A DNA stretch of 42,417 bases from Minwuia sp. (GCA_029213165.1 JARGNO010000005.1:1-42417); one strand, 5' to 3'. Shown: positions 18,258 to 26,982, counted from the stretch's first letter. Made by a program: numbers and translations. The notes: generated by a model not told the origin, from the letters alone.

Positions 18258-19194
18258 TGCGGTTGTGCTCCTTGAGGGTGCGGGAAAAGGCGTGGCCACC
18301 GGTACCATCTGCGACAAAGTATAGGTCATTCGTATCAGCAGGGTTAAGCACAGCTTCGAGCGACGCCCGACCGGGGTTCGCTATGGGCCCGGGCGGCAGT
18401 CCGCCATTGCGGTATGTATTGTATGGCGAATCGAAATTCAGATCGGCGCGGGAAATCGCACGCCCCAGCGCCGCCTCACCGTTCGTCACCGCATAGATCA
18501 CAGTCGGATCGGACTGCAGGCGCATCCCCTTGCGCAGCCTGTTGATGAAGACAGCCGCCACCCGTGGCCGTTCCGACGCCACACCGGTTTCCTTCTCGAC
18601 AATGGAGGCCAGGATCACGGCCTCATCCGGCGTTTCCAGCGGCAGGTCCTTCTGCCGCTGCGGCCAGAGTTCACGCAAGGTTTCCCGCATTGCGATCCGG
18701 GACCGGCGAATGATCTGCTGTCGCGGGTCACCTAGCTGGAAATGATAGGTCTCGGGCAGCATCGACCCTTCCGGGGCCACATGTGCCTTGCCGTCCATTC
18801 CATCGATGCCGTTGAGCAGTTCCGCGATCTCGAAGGAGGTCAAGCCTTCCGGAAGTGTCAGTTTGCGGACCACCGTTCGTCCGGCAACGATCTGCTGGAT
18901 CACCGCGTTGATGCTCTGACCGGCATCAAAACCATACTCGCCTGCCTTGAGGCGTGTTCCCAGTTCCCGGACCTTGAGGACAGCGAGGAAAAGCAGACGG
19001 TCATCAACGACACCGTTCAGCACCAGCGTATCGGCAATCACACGCGGGCCTGTACCGCGCTCTATCACGATGGTCTGTGGTTGCGTCAGTGGGCCGGGCG
19101 AATCAGCGCCCTGCCACCAGTTCCATGCAAACAGCGCCGCAGTCCCGCCCACCAGAACGACGACGAGCAGCAACAGCCGCAACGCCGACCGCAT
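18217..19194 (-). CDS. mltG: Endolytic peptidoglycan transglycosylase MltG
   Basis: MltG (YceG) cuts nascent glycan strands at the inner membrane and so sets chain length. The 325-residue protein has an N-terminal membrane helix (about 6-27), a LysM-like region (about 40-110) and the catalytic domain. The catalytic glutamate is E200 in ASIVEKETG, followed by ERPRVAAVFINRL and LQSDPTVIYA as in the family. It starts six bases after fabF on the same strand. The histidine kinase gene begins within its last 41 bases. Confidence 0.95.
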   Translation of the reverse strand: MRSALRLLLLVVVLVGGTAALFAWNWWQGADSPGPLTQPQTIVIERGTGPRVIADTLVLNGVVDDRLLFLAVLKVRELGTRLKAGEYGFDAGQSINAVIQQIVAGRTVVRKLTLPEGLTSFEIAELLNGIDGMDGKAHVAPEGSMLPETYHFQLGDPRQQIIRRSRIAMRETLRELWPQRQKDLPLETPDEAVILASIVEKETGVASERPRVAAVFINRLRKGMRLQSDPTVIYAVTNGEAALGRAISRADLNFDSPYNTYRNGGLPPGPIANPGRASLEAVLNPADTNDLYFVADGTGGHAFSRTLKEHNRNVRRWRELRRQND

Positions 19195-19200
19195 GGCGGA

Positions 19201-20472
19201 TCAATCCAGCCGACGGAAGATCAGACTTGCGTTGGTGCCGCCAAAACCGAACGAGTTCGACAGGGCAATATCGATCTTGCGCTCTGTCGGCTGCAACGGC
19301 GAGAGGTCCATGCCGACGGACGATTCGTCCGGGTTCTCCAGGTTCAGCGTCGGCGGCGCCACACTGTCGCGCATCGCCATCAGGCAGAAAATCGCCTCAA
19401 CACTGCCTGCGGCCCCCAACAGATGACCGATGGACGACTTTGTCGAGGACATTGTCACGCCGGATGCGTCATCACCCAGCAGCCGCCGGATCGCCTTCAG
19501 CTCGATCTCGTCACCACGCGGCGTCGATGTGCCATGGGCGTTGATGTAGTCGATCTCGGAGCTGTTGATACCGGCGCGCTTCAGCGCCGCCGCCATGCAG
19601 CGATAAGCACCGGAGCCATCTTCCGACGGCGCCGTGATGTGATAGGCGTCGCCGGACATGCCGTAGCCGATGACCTCGCCATAGATCTTCGCGCCGCGTG
19701 CCCGTGCGTGTTCCAGTTCTTCCAGCACCACGATGCCGGCGCCTTCACCCATGACGAATCCATCCCGTCCCTGATCCCAGGGACGACTGGCCGCTTCCGG
19801 ATTGTCCTTGAAGTTGCTCGACAGGGCCTTCGCCGCCGCAAATCCGGCTATGCCGAGGCGACTCAGGGCTGCTTCCGCGCCACCGGCAACCATGACATCG
19901 GCATCATCAAGGGCGATGATACGTGCGGCATCACCAATGGCATGCGCCCCGGTCGAACAGGCCGTGACCACAGCGTGGTTCGGTCCCTTGAACTGGTTCT
20001 CGATCGAGATATGGCCGGAAAGCAGATTGATCAGGCGTCCGGGAATGAAAAAGGGCGACAGGCGTCGCGGCCCTTTCTCTGCCAGGATCCTGGCTCCCTC
20101 CTCGATGCCCTGCAGGCCGCCGATCCCGGAGCCGACGAGAACGCCGGAGCGAAACTGCTGCTCCTCCGTTTCCGCGACATACCCCGAGTCCTTCAGCGCC
20201 TGCTTGGCAGCGGCGAGACCATAGATGATGAAACCGTCAACGCGACGCTGATCCTTCGGCTCCACCCACTCATCGGGATTGAATCCGTCAGGGAACTCGT
20301 CCGACTTTGGCTTGATCTCGCACGCATAATTCGTGGCGAGATCCGCTGTCTCGAACTTTCGGATGGTGGCGGCGCTCGATTCGCTCTTCAGCAATCGGGC
20401 CCACGTCTCCTCGGCTCCGGTCGCCAGGGGCGTGACTGCCCCCAGTCCGGTCACGACTACACGACGCATCAT
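19201..20472 (-). CDS. fabF: 3-oxoacyl-[ACP] synthase II FabF
   Basis: FabF condenses malonyl-ACP with acyl-ACP in fatty-acid elongation. The 423-residue protein has the Cys-His-His triad: C172 in TACSTGAH, H313 in NAHGTSTPRGD and H350 in SSIGHLLGAAG. The order fabD-fabG-acpP-fabF is the standard cluster; fabF follows acpP by 25 bases and precedes mltG by six. Two consecutive ATG codons are available; the first is used. Confidence 0.97.
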   Translation of the reverse strand: MMRRVVVTGLGAVTPLATGAEETWARLLKSESSAATIRKFETADLATNYACEIKPKSDEFPDGFNPDEWVEPKDQRRVDGFIIYGLAAAKQALKDSGYVAETEEQQFRSGVLVGSGIGGLQGIEEGARILAEKGPRRLSPFFIPGRLINLLSGHISIENQFKGPNHAVVTACSTGAHAIGDAARIIALDDADVMVAGGAEAALSRLGIAGFAAAKALSSNFKDNPEAASRPWDQGRDGFVMGEGAGIVVLEELEHARARGAKIYGEVIGYGMSGDAYHITAPSEDGSGAYRCMAAALKRAGINSSEIDYINAHGTSTPRGDEIELKAIRRLLGDDASGVTMSSTKSSIGHLLGAAGSVEAIFCLMAMRDSVAPPTLNLENPDESSVGMDLSPLQPTERKIDIALSNSFGFGGTNASLIFRRLD

Positions 20473-20497
20473 CTGCTTTCCTGGCCGATCTGTGCGA

Positions 20498-20731
20498 TCA
20501 GGCGTTGGCTGAGATGTAATCGATGGCGTCCTTCACCGTCTGGATCTTCTCGGCGGCGTCATCGGGAATCTCGATTCCGAACTCTTCCTCGAAGGCCATG
20601 ACCAGCTCGACCGTGTCCAGGCTGTCCGCGCCCAGGTCGTCGATGAAATGCGCGTTGTCCTTCACCTTGTCTTCCTCGACGCCAAGATGCTCCACGACGA
20701 TCTTCTTCACGCGGTCTGCTGTATCGCTCAT
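20498..20731 (-). CDS. acpP: Acyl carrier protein AcpP
   Basis: AcpP carries growing acyl chains on a phosphopantetheine arm. The 77-residue, strongly acidic protein has the attachment serine S37 in the invariant [11 protein letters not shown] motif. The segment [12 protein letters not shown] after it is also typical. A 195-base gap separates it from fabG, long for this cluster, and it may hold a second promoter, as expected for a gene needed at high level. I could not identify that promoter with confidence. Confidence 0.98.
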   Translation of the reverse strand: MSDTADRVKKIVVEHLGVEEDKVKDNAHFIDDLGADSLDTVELVMAFEEEFGIEIPDDAAEKIQTVKDAIDYISANA

Positions 20732-20926
20732 GTCCAGTTTCCTTTGTCCCTGAATCTTACTCAGTGATGTTGGTCATGTGCCCGGACAACGGGTCCGACG
20801 CACGGCTTCGATGATCTCCAATTGGCGTCCCGATCCATCGGATCAAGGCGAAACGGGCGGCTCTTAACACACTTCTTCTGGCAGGGAAAGCGAACGGAAC
20901 CACCCGAATTCCGCCACTTTCAGCGT

Positions 20927-21664
20927 TCAGATCATGGCCATCCCACCGTTGATATGCAGGGTCTGACCGGTCACATACGCAGCCTCGTCAGAGGCCAGAT
21001 AAACCACCCCGGCGGCAATGTCATCCCCAACGCCCATGCGTCCGGCAGGAATGGACTGCAACAACGCCGTCTTCTGGTCATCACCAAGCGCGTCCGTCAT
21101 GGCCGTCTCGATGAAGCCCGGCGCCAGACAATTCACGGTGATGCCGCGGCTCGCCACCTCCTGCGCCAGCGACTTCGTCCAGCCAGCCGTCCCGGCCTTT
21201 GCCGCCGCATAATTCGTCTGGCCGCCGTTGCCGGTCGTCCCGACAATGGAGGTGATGGAAATGATCCGGCCCTGGCGACGTTTCATCATCCCGCGCAACA
21301 GCGCCTTGGCGAGCTGGAAACCGGCGCTGAGATTGACGTTGATCACCGCGTCCCAGTCATCTTCCTTCAGGCGCATGGCGAGGTTGTCGCGGGTGATACC
21401 CGCATTGTTGACCAGGATATCGACACTGCCCATCGCCGCTTCCGCCGCCTTGGCGAGTTCCGCTGGCTGGCCAGCCTCCCCCAGGTTCGCCACCAGCACA
21501 TGCGCACGGTCACCCAGCGCAGCCTGCACTTCCTCCAGCACCGCCTGGCGGGTGCCATGCAGTCCCACGGTCGCGCCGGCCGAATGCAGACACTCCGCGA
21601 TGGCCCGCCCGATTCCCCCTGATGCGCCGGTCACCAGTGCTGTCTTGCCAGTCAGATCGAACAT
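20927..21664 (-). CDS. fabG: 3-oxoacyl-[ACP] reductase FabG
   Basis: FabG reduces 3-oxoacyl-ACP with NADPH. The 245-residue short-chain dehydrogenase has the cofactor motif TGASGGIGRAIA near 12-23, NNAG at 86-89, and the catalytic residues S139, Y152 and K156 (YAAAK). The C-terminal VTGQTLHINGGMAMI is typical of FabG. It follows fabD by 52 bases in the fatty-acid cluster. Confidence 0.96.
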   Translation of the reverse strand: MFDLTGKTALVTGASGGIGRAIAECLHSAGATVGLHGTRQAVLEEVQAALGDRAHVLVANLGEAGQPAELAKAAEAAMGSVDILVNNAGITRDNLAMRLKEDDWDAVINVNLSAGFQLAKALLRGMMKRRQGRIISITSIVGTTGNGGQTNYAAAKAGTAGWTKSLAQEVASRGITVNCLAPGFIETAMTDALGDDQKTALLQSIPAGRMGVGDDIAAGVVYLASDEAAYVTGQTLHINGGMAMI

Positions 21665-21716
21665 CGTCTCACTCCCTCTGGTTCGTTCGCCGCGGTGCCC
21701 GAACCGTCATCACGGT

Positions 21717-22658
21717 TCAAAGCGTGCCCAGAAACGCCTCGATATCATCCGGCGTGTTCACCGCCCTGGCCGATACGGACCGGTCAATCCGGCGCGTCAT
21801 GGTCGCCAGAACCTTGCCGGAACCGATCTCGGCCAGTTCCTCGATACCATTGTCACGCATGTAGAGCACTGATTCGCGCCAGCGCACCATGGAAGTCACC
21901 TGCTGCACCAGCAGGGCCCGGATACGCTCAGGGTCGTCGACAGCCGAGGCGGTAACGTTGGCCACCAGCGGAACCTTCGGTGCCGAGATCGTCACAGCAC
22001 CCAAGGCATCGGCCATCTCATCGGCGGCAGGCTGCATCAGCGGACAATGAAATGGGGCGGAGACCTGAAGCCGCATCGCCTTCTTCGCACCCTTTTCCTT
22101 CGCGATCTCCACTGCCCGGTCGATGGCGGCGGAGGAACCGGAAACCACCACCTGGCCCTCGGCATTGTCATTCGCCGCCCTGCAGACTTCGCCCTGGGCC
22201 GCCGCCTCGGCCACCGCCGCCGCATCCTCCAGGCTGAGACCCAGCAGTGCCGCCATGGCACCCTGCCCCACAGGCACCGCGCGCTGCATGGCCTGCCCGC
22301 GCAGTTTCAGCAGCCGCGCCGTATCGGAAAGGCCGATCGACCCGGCTGCGGCCAGCGCCGAATACTCGCCAAGGGAGTGGCCCGCCACAAACCTGGCGCT
22401 GCCAGCCAGGTCGAACCCGCCTTCACGCTCCATCACCCGCATGACGGCCATGGAAACCGCCATCAGCGCAGGCTGTGCATTCTCCGTCAGGACCAGATCA
22501 CCTTCCGGTCCTTCCTTCATCAGGCGGAAGAGCGGTTGGGAAATGGCGTCATCCACTTCCTCGAACACCTCGCGCGCAGCCGCCGAGGCCTCGGCCAGCG
22601 CAACGCCCATTCCGACCGCCTGGGACCCCTGTCCCGGAAAAACCAGAGCCCGTGCCAT
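21717..22658 (-). CDS. fabD: Malonyl-CoA:ACP transacylase FabD
   Basis: FabD loads malonate onto ACP. The 313-residue protein has the N-terminal FPGQGSQ (7-13), the nucleophile S95 in GHSLGEYS, and H204 in VSAPFHCPLM. The start is ATG 22658, with AGGGAGGAAC just upstream; the upstream in-frame extension to 22829 crosses the promoter and is not protein-like. It is the first gene of fabD-fabG-acpP-fabF-mltG and has a good promoter candidate at 22711-22738. Confidence 0.95.
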   Translation of the reverse strand: MARALVFPGQGSQAVGMGVALAEASAAAREVFEEVDDAISQPLFRLMKEGPEGDLVLTENAQPALMAVSMAVMRVMEREGGFDLAGSARFVAGHSLGEYSALAAAGSIGLSDTARLLKLRGQAMQRAVPVGQGAMAALLGLSLEDAAAVAEAAAQGEVCRAANDNAEGQVVVSGSSAAIDRAVEIAKEKGAKKAMRLQVSAPFHCPLMQPAADEMADALGAVTISAPKVPLVANVTASAVDDPERIRALLVQQVTSMVRWRESVLYMRDNGIEELAEIGSGKVLATMTRRIDRSVSARAVNTPDDIEAFLGTL

Positions 22659-22710
22659 CTGTTCCTCCCTGTCACACACTCGGATGCGACTGATACCCTT
22701 GATCGGCGCC

Positions 22711-22738
22711 GTTCTATCGTGCGCGCTTGCCCTGTCAA
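22711..22738 (-). promoter_or_regulatory. Candidate sigma70-type promoter of fabD
   Basis: On the minus strand a perfect -35 box TTGACA (22738-22733) is followed, after 16 bases, by TAGAAC (22716-22711), four of six matches to the -10 consensus. Transcription would start near 22704, giving a leader of about 46 bases before the fabD ATG. It would drive the fatty-acid/mltG operon. Confidence 0.6.
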
Positions 22739-22779
22739 GCTGACTGCCATCCGCGCCATGGGTCAACGGCCAAGATCGC

Positions 22780-22808
22780 TTGACAGCAGCCAGCAGCGGC
22801 CCTAGGAC
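22780..22808 (+). promoter_or_regulatory. Candidate promoter of tRNA-Val
   Basis: A perfect TTGACA (22780-22785) is followed after 17 bases by TAGGAC (22803-22808), a weak -10 box with three matches. The start point would be about 48 bases before the mature tRNA. Alphaproteobacterial stable-RNA promoters often have a strong -35 and a poor -10, which fits. The site faces away from the fabD promoter 42 bases to the left. Confidence 0.5.
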
Positions 22809-22862
22809 AAGCGCGCTCCGCGGCACCAAAGGTCCCAGACCTCTTCAGTGCCGCAATGGTGG

Positions 22863-22938
22863 GGGCGATTAGCTCAGTTGGTAGAGCACAGTGTTCACAT
22901 CGCTGGGGTCACTGGTTCGAATCCAGTATCGCCCACCA
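22863..22938 (+). tRNA. tRNA-Val(CAC)
   Basis: A 76-base tRNA gene with a full cloverleaf. The acceptor stem pairs GGGCGAT (22863-22869) with ATCGCCC (22928-22934). The D stem is GCTC/GAGC. The anticodon stem pairs CAGTG with CGCTG (one T-G pair) around the loop TTCACAT, so the anticodon is CAC at 22896-22898, reading GUG valine codons. The variable loop is GGGTC. The T arm is ACTGG-TTCGAAT-CCAGT. The discriminator is A22935 and CCA is encoded (22936-22938). Confidence 0.97.
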
Positions 22939-23088
22939 TTTCCTGCCTCACGCCTGTTTCGCTGCCCTCATTCGCCCTGATGGGCGGCGAACAGGGGCGG
23001 GCCGTGACGCGTTCTGACGGCATCCGGCATGGATACACCAATCCATTGCCACATGACGCCTGATCGCGGGCACAACACGATCAGGTAC

Positions 23089-23970
23089 TCACTCCGCGAT
23101 GAAGTTCCGCACCTTCTCGCAGAAACCGTCGAGCCGGTCGTGCTGTACCCAGTGGCCGGCGCCTTCGAAGGTTACCACCTCTGCCGAGCCGAAATGCTTC
23201 AGCCGCCCATCCTCTTTCGGGTTCGAGGCCCAGCTTTCGGAACCATAGACCAGAAGTGTCGGACAACTGATGCGTGCCCAGAGTTCCTGGATGGCGCGGC
23301 CCGGCATGTCATAGGGCGGCCAGGTCCGGACATAATTGTCGAATTTCCAGCAATAGGTGCCGTCCTCGTTCTGGATGACCCCCTGCTCGGTCAGGTGACG
23401 CGCCTGCTCCGGCGACAGATGCTTGTTCTCTTCCTGCATCCGGCGGAACGCGTCTTCGATGGAGGGATACCGGCGCGGCATCCGACCCGACAGCTTGCGC
23501 TGTTCGTCGACCCAGCCCCGCATGCGCTCGGCGAACGGAGTCTCCCCCCTCTCCTGCAGGATCTTCGGCGACGGCCCCAGCCCCTCGATCGCGACGAGCC
23601 GACGCACGGTCTCCGGATAGATGCCCGCGTACCGCAGCGCGATGTTGCCGCCCAGGGAATGCGCGACGATTGTCACAGGCGCCAGTTCCTGCTGATGAAT
23701 CAGTTGCGCCAGATCGTAGACATAGCTGCTCATCGGATAATTGCCGTCCGTCGACCACTGGCTGTCGCCATGACCGCGAAGGTCAGGTGCGATGACGTGC
23801 CAGTCATCGCGAAAACGCTCGGCCACCCAGTCCCAGTTACGGCAGTGATCGCGACCGCCATGGACAAGCAGCAACGGCGGCGCATCCGGATTGCCCCAGT
23901 CGACATAATGCAGTCGGAGACGCTGGGAAAAATAGGTCCGCGAAGTCGGGCCGGTGCTGGATAAGGTCAT
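23089..23970 (-). CDS. Alpha/beta hydrolase
   Basis: A 293-residue alpha/beta-hydrolase-fold enzyme. The oxyanion motif LLLVHGGRDH is near 34-43, the nucleophile S105 lies in VAHSLGGN, and H273 in GAGHWVQHD is the catalytic histidine. The acid is probably E245 in YGSESW, where an Asp is more usual. The start is ATG 23970 with AGGGGG upstream; a TTG one codon earlier is less likely. The gene is convergent with the tRNA and divergent from the alcohol dehydrogenase. The substrate cannot be named; esterases, haloperoxidase-like and C-C hydrolases share this pattern. Confidence 0.85.
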   Translation of the reverse strand: MTLSSTGPTSRTYFSQRLRLHYVDWGNPDAPPLLLVHGGRDHCRNWDWVAERFRDDWHVIAPDLRGHGDSQWSTDGNYPMSSYVYDLAQLIHQQELAPVTIVAHSLGGNIALRYAGIYPETVRRLVAIEGLGPSPKILQERGETPFAERMRGWVDEQRKLSGRMPRRYPSIEDAFRRMQEENKHLSPEQARHLTEQGVIQNEDGTYCWKFDNYVRTWPPYDMPGRAIQELWARISCPTLLVYGSESWASNPKEDGRLKHFGSAEVVTFEGAGHWVQHDRLDGFCEKVRNFIAE

Positions 23971-24151
23971 CAATCGGAACCCCCTAGGATAAGACTCGTG
24001 CGGCGATCATACGCATTCCCGGTTCGGGCTGCGAATACCCCATGCCTGTGCAGGTCTGCTTGCCACCCTGACACGTTCGATGGTTCCAATGTGAATTCCG
24101 GTTGGCTACCGTCATCCGTGAATGCGGGAGTCATCCGGGGAGGGACGAGCC

Positions 24152-25204
24152 ATGAAAGCACAGCAGATCATCGAATGGGGCGAGCCGCTGCAGGAACGCG
24201 AAGGTGACACGCCCGAACCGGTTGGTGGAGAGATCCTGATCCGCATTACCTCATGCGGTGTCTGTCACAGCGACCTGCACCTCCATGAGGGCGGCTTCAA
24301 CATGGGCCAGGGCAACTTCGCCCGCCTGGCCGACATGGGTGTCGAATTGCCGATGACCATGGGGCATGAGATCGGTGGCGTTGTCGAGGCGGTCGGACCG
24401 GATGTCGAGGGCGTCGAGCCCGGCACGTCCTATGTCGTCTACCCCTGGATCGGCTGCGGTGAATGCGAGCACTGCGACATCGGGCGCGACATCGATTGCC
24501 TGGCGACACGTCCCCTCGGCACGCGGCGCGATGGCGGCTACGCCACCCACGTGATCTGCCCCGACAAGCGCTATCTGTTCGATCATGGCGACACGCCGGT
24601 GGATCTGGCCTGCACCTATGCCTGTTCGGGTCTGACAGCCTACAGCGCGCTGAAGAAGCATGCGCACCTGACTGAGAAGGATCACATCGTCATCGTCGGT
24701 GCTGGCGGTGTCGGCCTGTCGGCGGTCATGCTGGCGAAGCATGTGACGGGTGCCAAGGTCATCGTGGCCGACGTCGACCCGGAGAAGCGCTCCGTCGCGC
24801 GGCAGGCCGGAGCGGACGAGACCTTCGACAACAGCCAGCCACAGGCGGCGGAGAAGCTGAAGGAGATGCTGGGTGGCGGCGTCCGGGGCGTGATCGATTT
24901 CGTCGGACGCCCCGAGACCGCATCCTTCGGTCTCGACTGCCTCGCCAAGACCGGCAAGCTGGTGATCGTCGGTCTTTACGGGGAAGCCTTGCCGCTGGCC
25001 CTGCCCCGCATGCCGATCTTCCAGCTCACCGTCCAGGGGTCATACGTCGGCGATCTGCAGGACATGACGGAACTGATGGAGCTTGTCCGCGCCGGAAAGG
25101 TGCCGCCAATTCCCGTCAGTACGCGCCCGCTCGCGGAAGCCAACGCCGCGCTGCAGGACCTTGTCGACGGCAAGGTCAGCGGACGTCAGGTTCTCAAGCC
25201 CTGA
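24152..25204 (+). CDS. Zinc-dependent medium-chain alcohol dehydrogenase
   Basis: A 350-residue member of the zinc MDR superfamily, oxidising an alcohol or reducing an aldehyde with NAD(P). Catalytic zinc ligands are C38 in CGVCHSD and H72/E73 in GHEIGG. The structural zinc site is complete with C102, C105, C108 and C116. The dinucleotide motif is GAGGVGLSAV near 193-202. The loop after C38 (HLHEGGFNMGQGNFARLADMG) is longer than in typical ethanol dehydrogenases. The start is ATG 24152 after GGGGAGGGAC; an earlier in-frame codon at 24122 is less supported. The gene is divergent from the hydrolase and convergent with tetR. The substrate is unknown. Confidence 0.88.
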   Translation: MKAQQIIEWGEPLQEREGDTPEPVGGEILIRITSCGVCHSDLHLHEGGFNMGQGNFARLADMGVELPMTMGHEIGGVVEAVGPDVEGVEPGTSYVVYPWIGCGECEHCDIGRDIDCLATRPLGTRRDGGYATHVICPDKRYLFDHGDTPVDLACTYACSGLTAYSALKKHAHLTEKDHIVIVGAGGVGLSAVMLAKHVTGAKVIVADVDPEKRSVARQAGADETFDNSQPQAAEKLKEMLGGGVRGVIDFVGRPETASFGLDCLAKTGKLVIVGLYGEALPLALPRMPIFQLTVQGSYVGDLQDMTELMELVRAGKVPPIPVSTRPLAEANAALQDLVDGKVSGRQVLKP

Positions 25205-25273
25205 TAAGGCGGACCGTCATTTCCGGTTGAGCATATTGCCTGCGGACGGACCCTGAAATGCGCGCTGCTGGCT

Positions 25274-25945
25274 CTACAGACGGTCGGAGCCAGTCGGTGC
25301 GTTGCTGATGACGAAGGCGCGTACTGTCGCCTGAAGCGGGCTGATCATTGACGTGATCTCGATTGTCCGGGGTTCCGCGAGCGCCTGCATCGTCACCCCC
25401 CGCAACAGGCCGACAATGATGATCGCCGCCTCGGCCGGATCCAGATCGGCGCGGAATGCTCCAGTCTCTATCCCGTGGACAATGTATCCCTCGACATGCC
25501 TGCGGAAGGCCCGGTTCACCTTGACGATCTGGTCATGCACCTGCGGCATCCCGCCCAGCGCTTCGCCAATGATGACATGCAGGGCACGAATCCGGCTTTG
25601 CCTGTCGTTGACGTCCATCAGGTACTGTTCAATGAAACCAAGCAATTGCATGTCGGCGGCGGGGACCATTCCTGCATCCCCAGTCCGACCGGCATCGGCG
25701 TTTCCCGTGTACGGATAGAAGCGGTCCAGGATATGCGCCAGCACGGCTCGCAGCAGTTTTTCCTTCGAACCGAAGCGGTTGCTGATCAGGGTGCCCGTGT
25801 AGCCGGCCGCCTGGCCGATCTGGATCAGAGTGGTCTGTCGGTACCCCTGGCTGGCAAACAGCTCGATTGCCGCCGCGATGATCCGTGCATCGGACTCGTT
25901 TCGTCGCTCTTCCTGTGTGCGGCGTGCTGATTCACTGACTGCCAT
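25274..25945 (-). CDS. TetR family transcriptional regulator
   Basis: A 223-residue TetR-type regulator. The N-terminal DNA-binding domain (about 17-65) has IIAAAIELFASQGYRQTTL followed by the helix-turn-helix IGQAAGYTGTLISNRFGSKEKLL. The C-terminal ligand-binding half has no recognisable ligand motif. It is divergent from the dioxygenase-VOC-hydratase operon, and a 25-base near-palindrome lies in the shared control region, so it most likely represses that operon and itself. The inducer is probably a substrate or CoA ester of the pathway, but this is inference. Confidence 0.9.
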   Translation of the reverse strand: MAVSESARRTQEERRNESDARIIAAAIELFASQGYRQTTLIQIGQAAGYTGTLISNRFGSKEKLLRAVLAHILDRFYPYTGNADAGRTGDAGMVPAADMQLLGFIEQYLMDVNDRQSRIRALHVIIGEALGGMPQVHDQIVKVNRAFRRHVEGYIVHGIETGAFRADLDPAEAAIIIVGLLRGVTMQALAEPRTIEITSMISPLQATVRAFVISNAPTGSDRL

Positions 25946-25984
25946 GACGGAGACACCAGGCTTTCCGATTGGTTGCGCGATCAG

Positions 25985-26013
25985 TTGACCCCGCTATCCG
26001 AATGACCTACGAA
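25985..26013 (+). promoter_or_regulatory. Candidate promoter of the dioxygenase operon
   Basis: TTGACC (25985-25990) and TACGAA (26008-26013) are 17 bases apart. Transcription would start near 26020, inside the left arm of the palindrome at 26018-26042, so a repressor bound there would block it. The -10 box is weak, consistent with a regulated promoter. Confidence 0.45.
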
Positions 26014-26032
26014 ATGCTTGGTTGTTGTTCAA
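26004..26032 (-). promoter_or_regulatory. Candidate divergent promoter of tetR
   Basis: On the minus strand TTGAAC (26032-26027) is followed after 17 bases by TAGGTC (26009-26004), a poor -10 match. The -35 box falls at the centre of the palindrome at 26018-26042, which would give autoregulation. This is weaker than the promoter proposed for the opposite strand. Confidence 0.3.
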
Positions 26033-26042
26033 CAACTAACAA
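26018..26042. promoter_or_regulatory. Candidate TetR operator (25-bp imperfect palindrome)
   Basis: The arms TTGGTTGTTGTT (26018-26029) and AACAACTAACAA (26031-26042) flank a central C. Ten of twelve arm positions are complementary, with the inner six (GTTGTT/AACAAC) perfect. It lies 20 bases before the dioxygenase ATG and 73 bases before the tetR start, overlapping the predicted start of transcription. Size and symmetry fit a TetR-dimer site. Confidence 0.65.
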
Positions 26043-26061
26043 ATGGATGGGAGGGGTTCTG

Positions 26062-26907
26062 ATGTTCTCGGTTGAATCGACCGGTCAGGCGTGTGGCGCA
26101 TTCGTGACAGGCATTGACCTGCGCCAGCAACAGGCGCCTGCCATCCTCGCCGATCTGCGTGCGGCGTGGCTGAAACACCACGTCCTGGTCTTTCCGGACC
26201 AGAAGCTTGATGACGCGCAGCTTGAAGGCTTTGCCGAGAGCATCGGCCCCATAGGCGATGACCCGTTCATCAAGGCCATGGCGGGCAAGAAGCGCATTGC
26301 CGCCATCCAGCGCCGGGCAGATGAAACAGGCCGCATATTTGCCGATGTCTGGCATTCGGACTGGAGTTTCCAGGAAACGCCGCCCGCTGGAACATGCCTC
26401 CTCAGCGTCGTTGTTCCGCCGGTCGGCGGTGACACCCTCTTCTCCAACCAGCACAAGGCGCTGGAGGAGATGCCGACCGATATGCGACAGCGGTTCGAAG
26501 GGCGGACAGCCCTGCATTCCGCCCGTTCAGCCTACGGCGACGACGGCTTCTATTCGGAAGAAGGCAACAAGGGCAGCATGGCCATCACCACGTCAGAGTC
26601 CGCGCGGGATATCCGACGTCACCCGCTGATCCGCAGGCATCCGGAATCAGGGCGCGCCGGTCTCTATGGCGGCGCCTACGTGATCGGTTTCGATGGGGTG
26701 GAGGAAGCTGAGTCGCAGGAACTGGTGAAGGAACTCTATCGCTGGCAAGGTCGGCCCGAATTCACCTACACCCACGAATGGCAGCCGGACATGCTCGTGC
26801 TCTGGGACAATCGCTCCGTCCTGCACAAGGCCACTGGCGGCTTCGAGGGCCATGATCGCCTGCTGCATCGCCTGACAATCGCCGACGACAGTTCATTCTA
26901 TTGCTGA
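26062..26907 (+). CDS. TauD/TfdA-family Fe(II)/2-oxoglutarate dioxygenase
   Basis: A 281-residue TauD-type dioxygenase. Iron ligands are H98 and D100 in VWHSDWSFQE and H255 in NRSVLHKATGG; the arginines R266 and R270 (DRLLHRL) fit the 2-oxoglutarate-binding role. The start is ATG 26062, seven bases after GGGAGGGG; upstream in-frame codons would run through the operator. It is the first gene of a probable operon with a VOC protein and an enoyl-CoA hydratase, under the divergent TetR regulator. That set suggests breakdown of an organic acid or ether, with oxidative cleavage first; the actual substrate is not visible. Confidence 0.88.
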   Translation: MFSVESTGQACGAFVTGIDLRQQQAPAILADLRAAWLKHHVLVFPDQKLDDAQLEGFAESIGPIGDDPFIKAMAGKKRIAAIQRRADETGRIFADVWHSDWSFQETPPAGTCLLSVVVPPVGGDTLFSNQHKALEEMPTDMRQRFEGRTALHSARSAYGDDGFYSEEGNKGSMAITTSESARDIRRHPLIRRHPESGRAGLYGGAYVIGFDGVEEAESQELVKELYRWQGRPEFTYTHEWQPDMLVLWDNRSVLHKATGGFEGHDRLLHRLTIADDSSFYC

Positions 26908-26982
26908 CCGTTCACAAGGCCATGCCGGGCGGCCTGCAAGCGGGACCCCGGCCCTGCCAATGCAACACCTGAAGGAGCCGAC

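Noticed and set aside
18742-20601. 619-codon open frame on the plus strand
   Set aside because: Antisense to mltG and fabF, and low-complexity in character; an artefact of base composition.
20832-20844. Palindrome GATCCATCGGATC upstream of acpP
   Set aside because: Thirteen bases is short enough to arise by chance, it is about 100 bases from the gene start, and no regulator suggests it.
22971-22993. Weak hairpin after tRNA-Val (CGCCC/GGGCG) as a terminator
   Set aside because: Five-base stem and no T tract.
22848-23063. Short open frame on the plus strand reading GRLAQLVEHS...GSNPVSPT
   Set aside because: This is the well-known false protein produced by translating a tRNA gene; it covers tRNA-Val.
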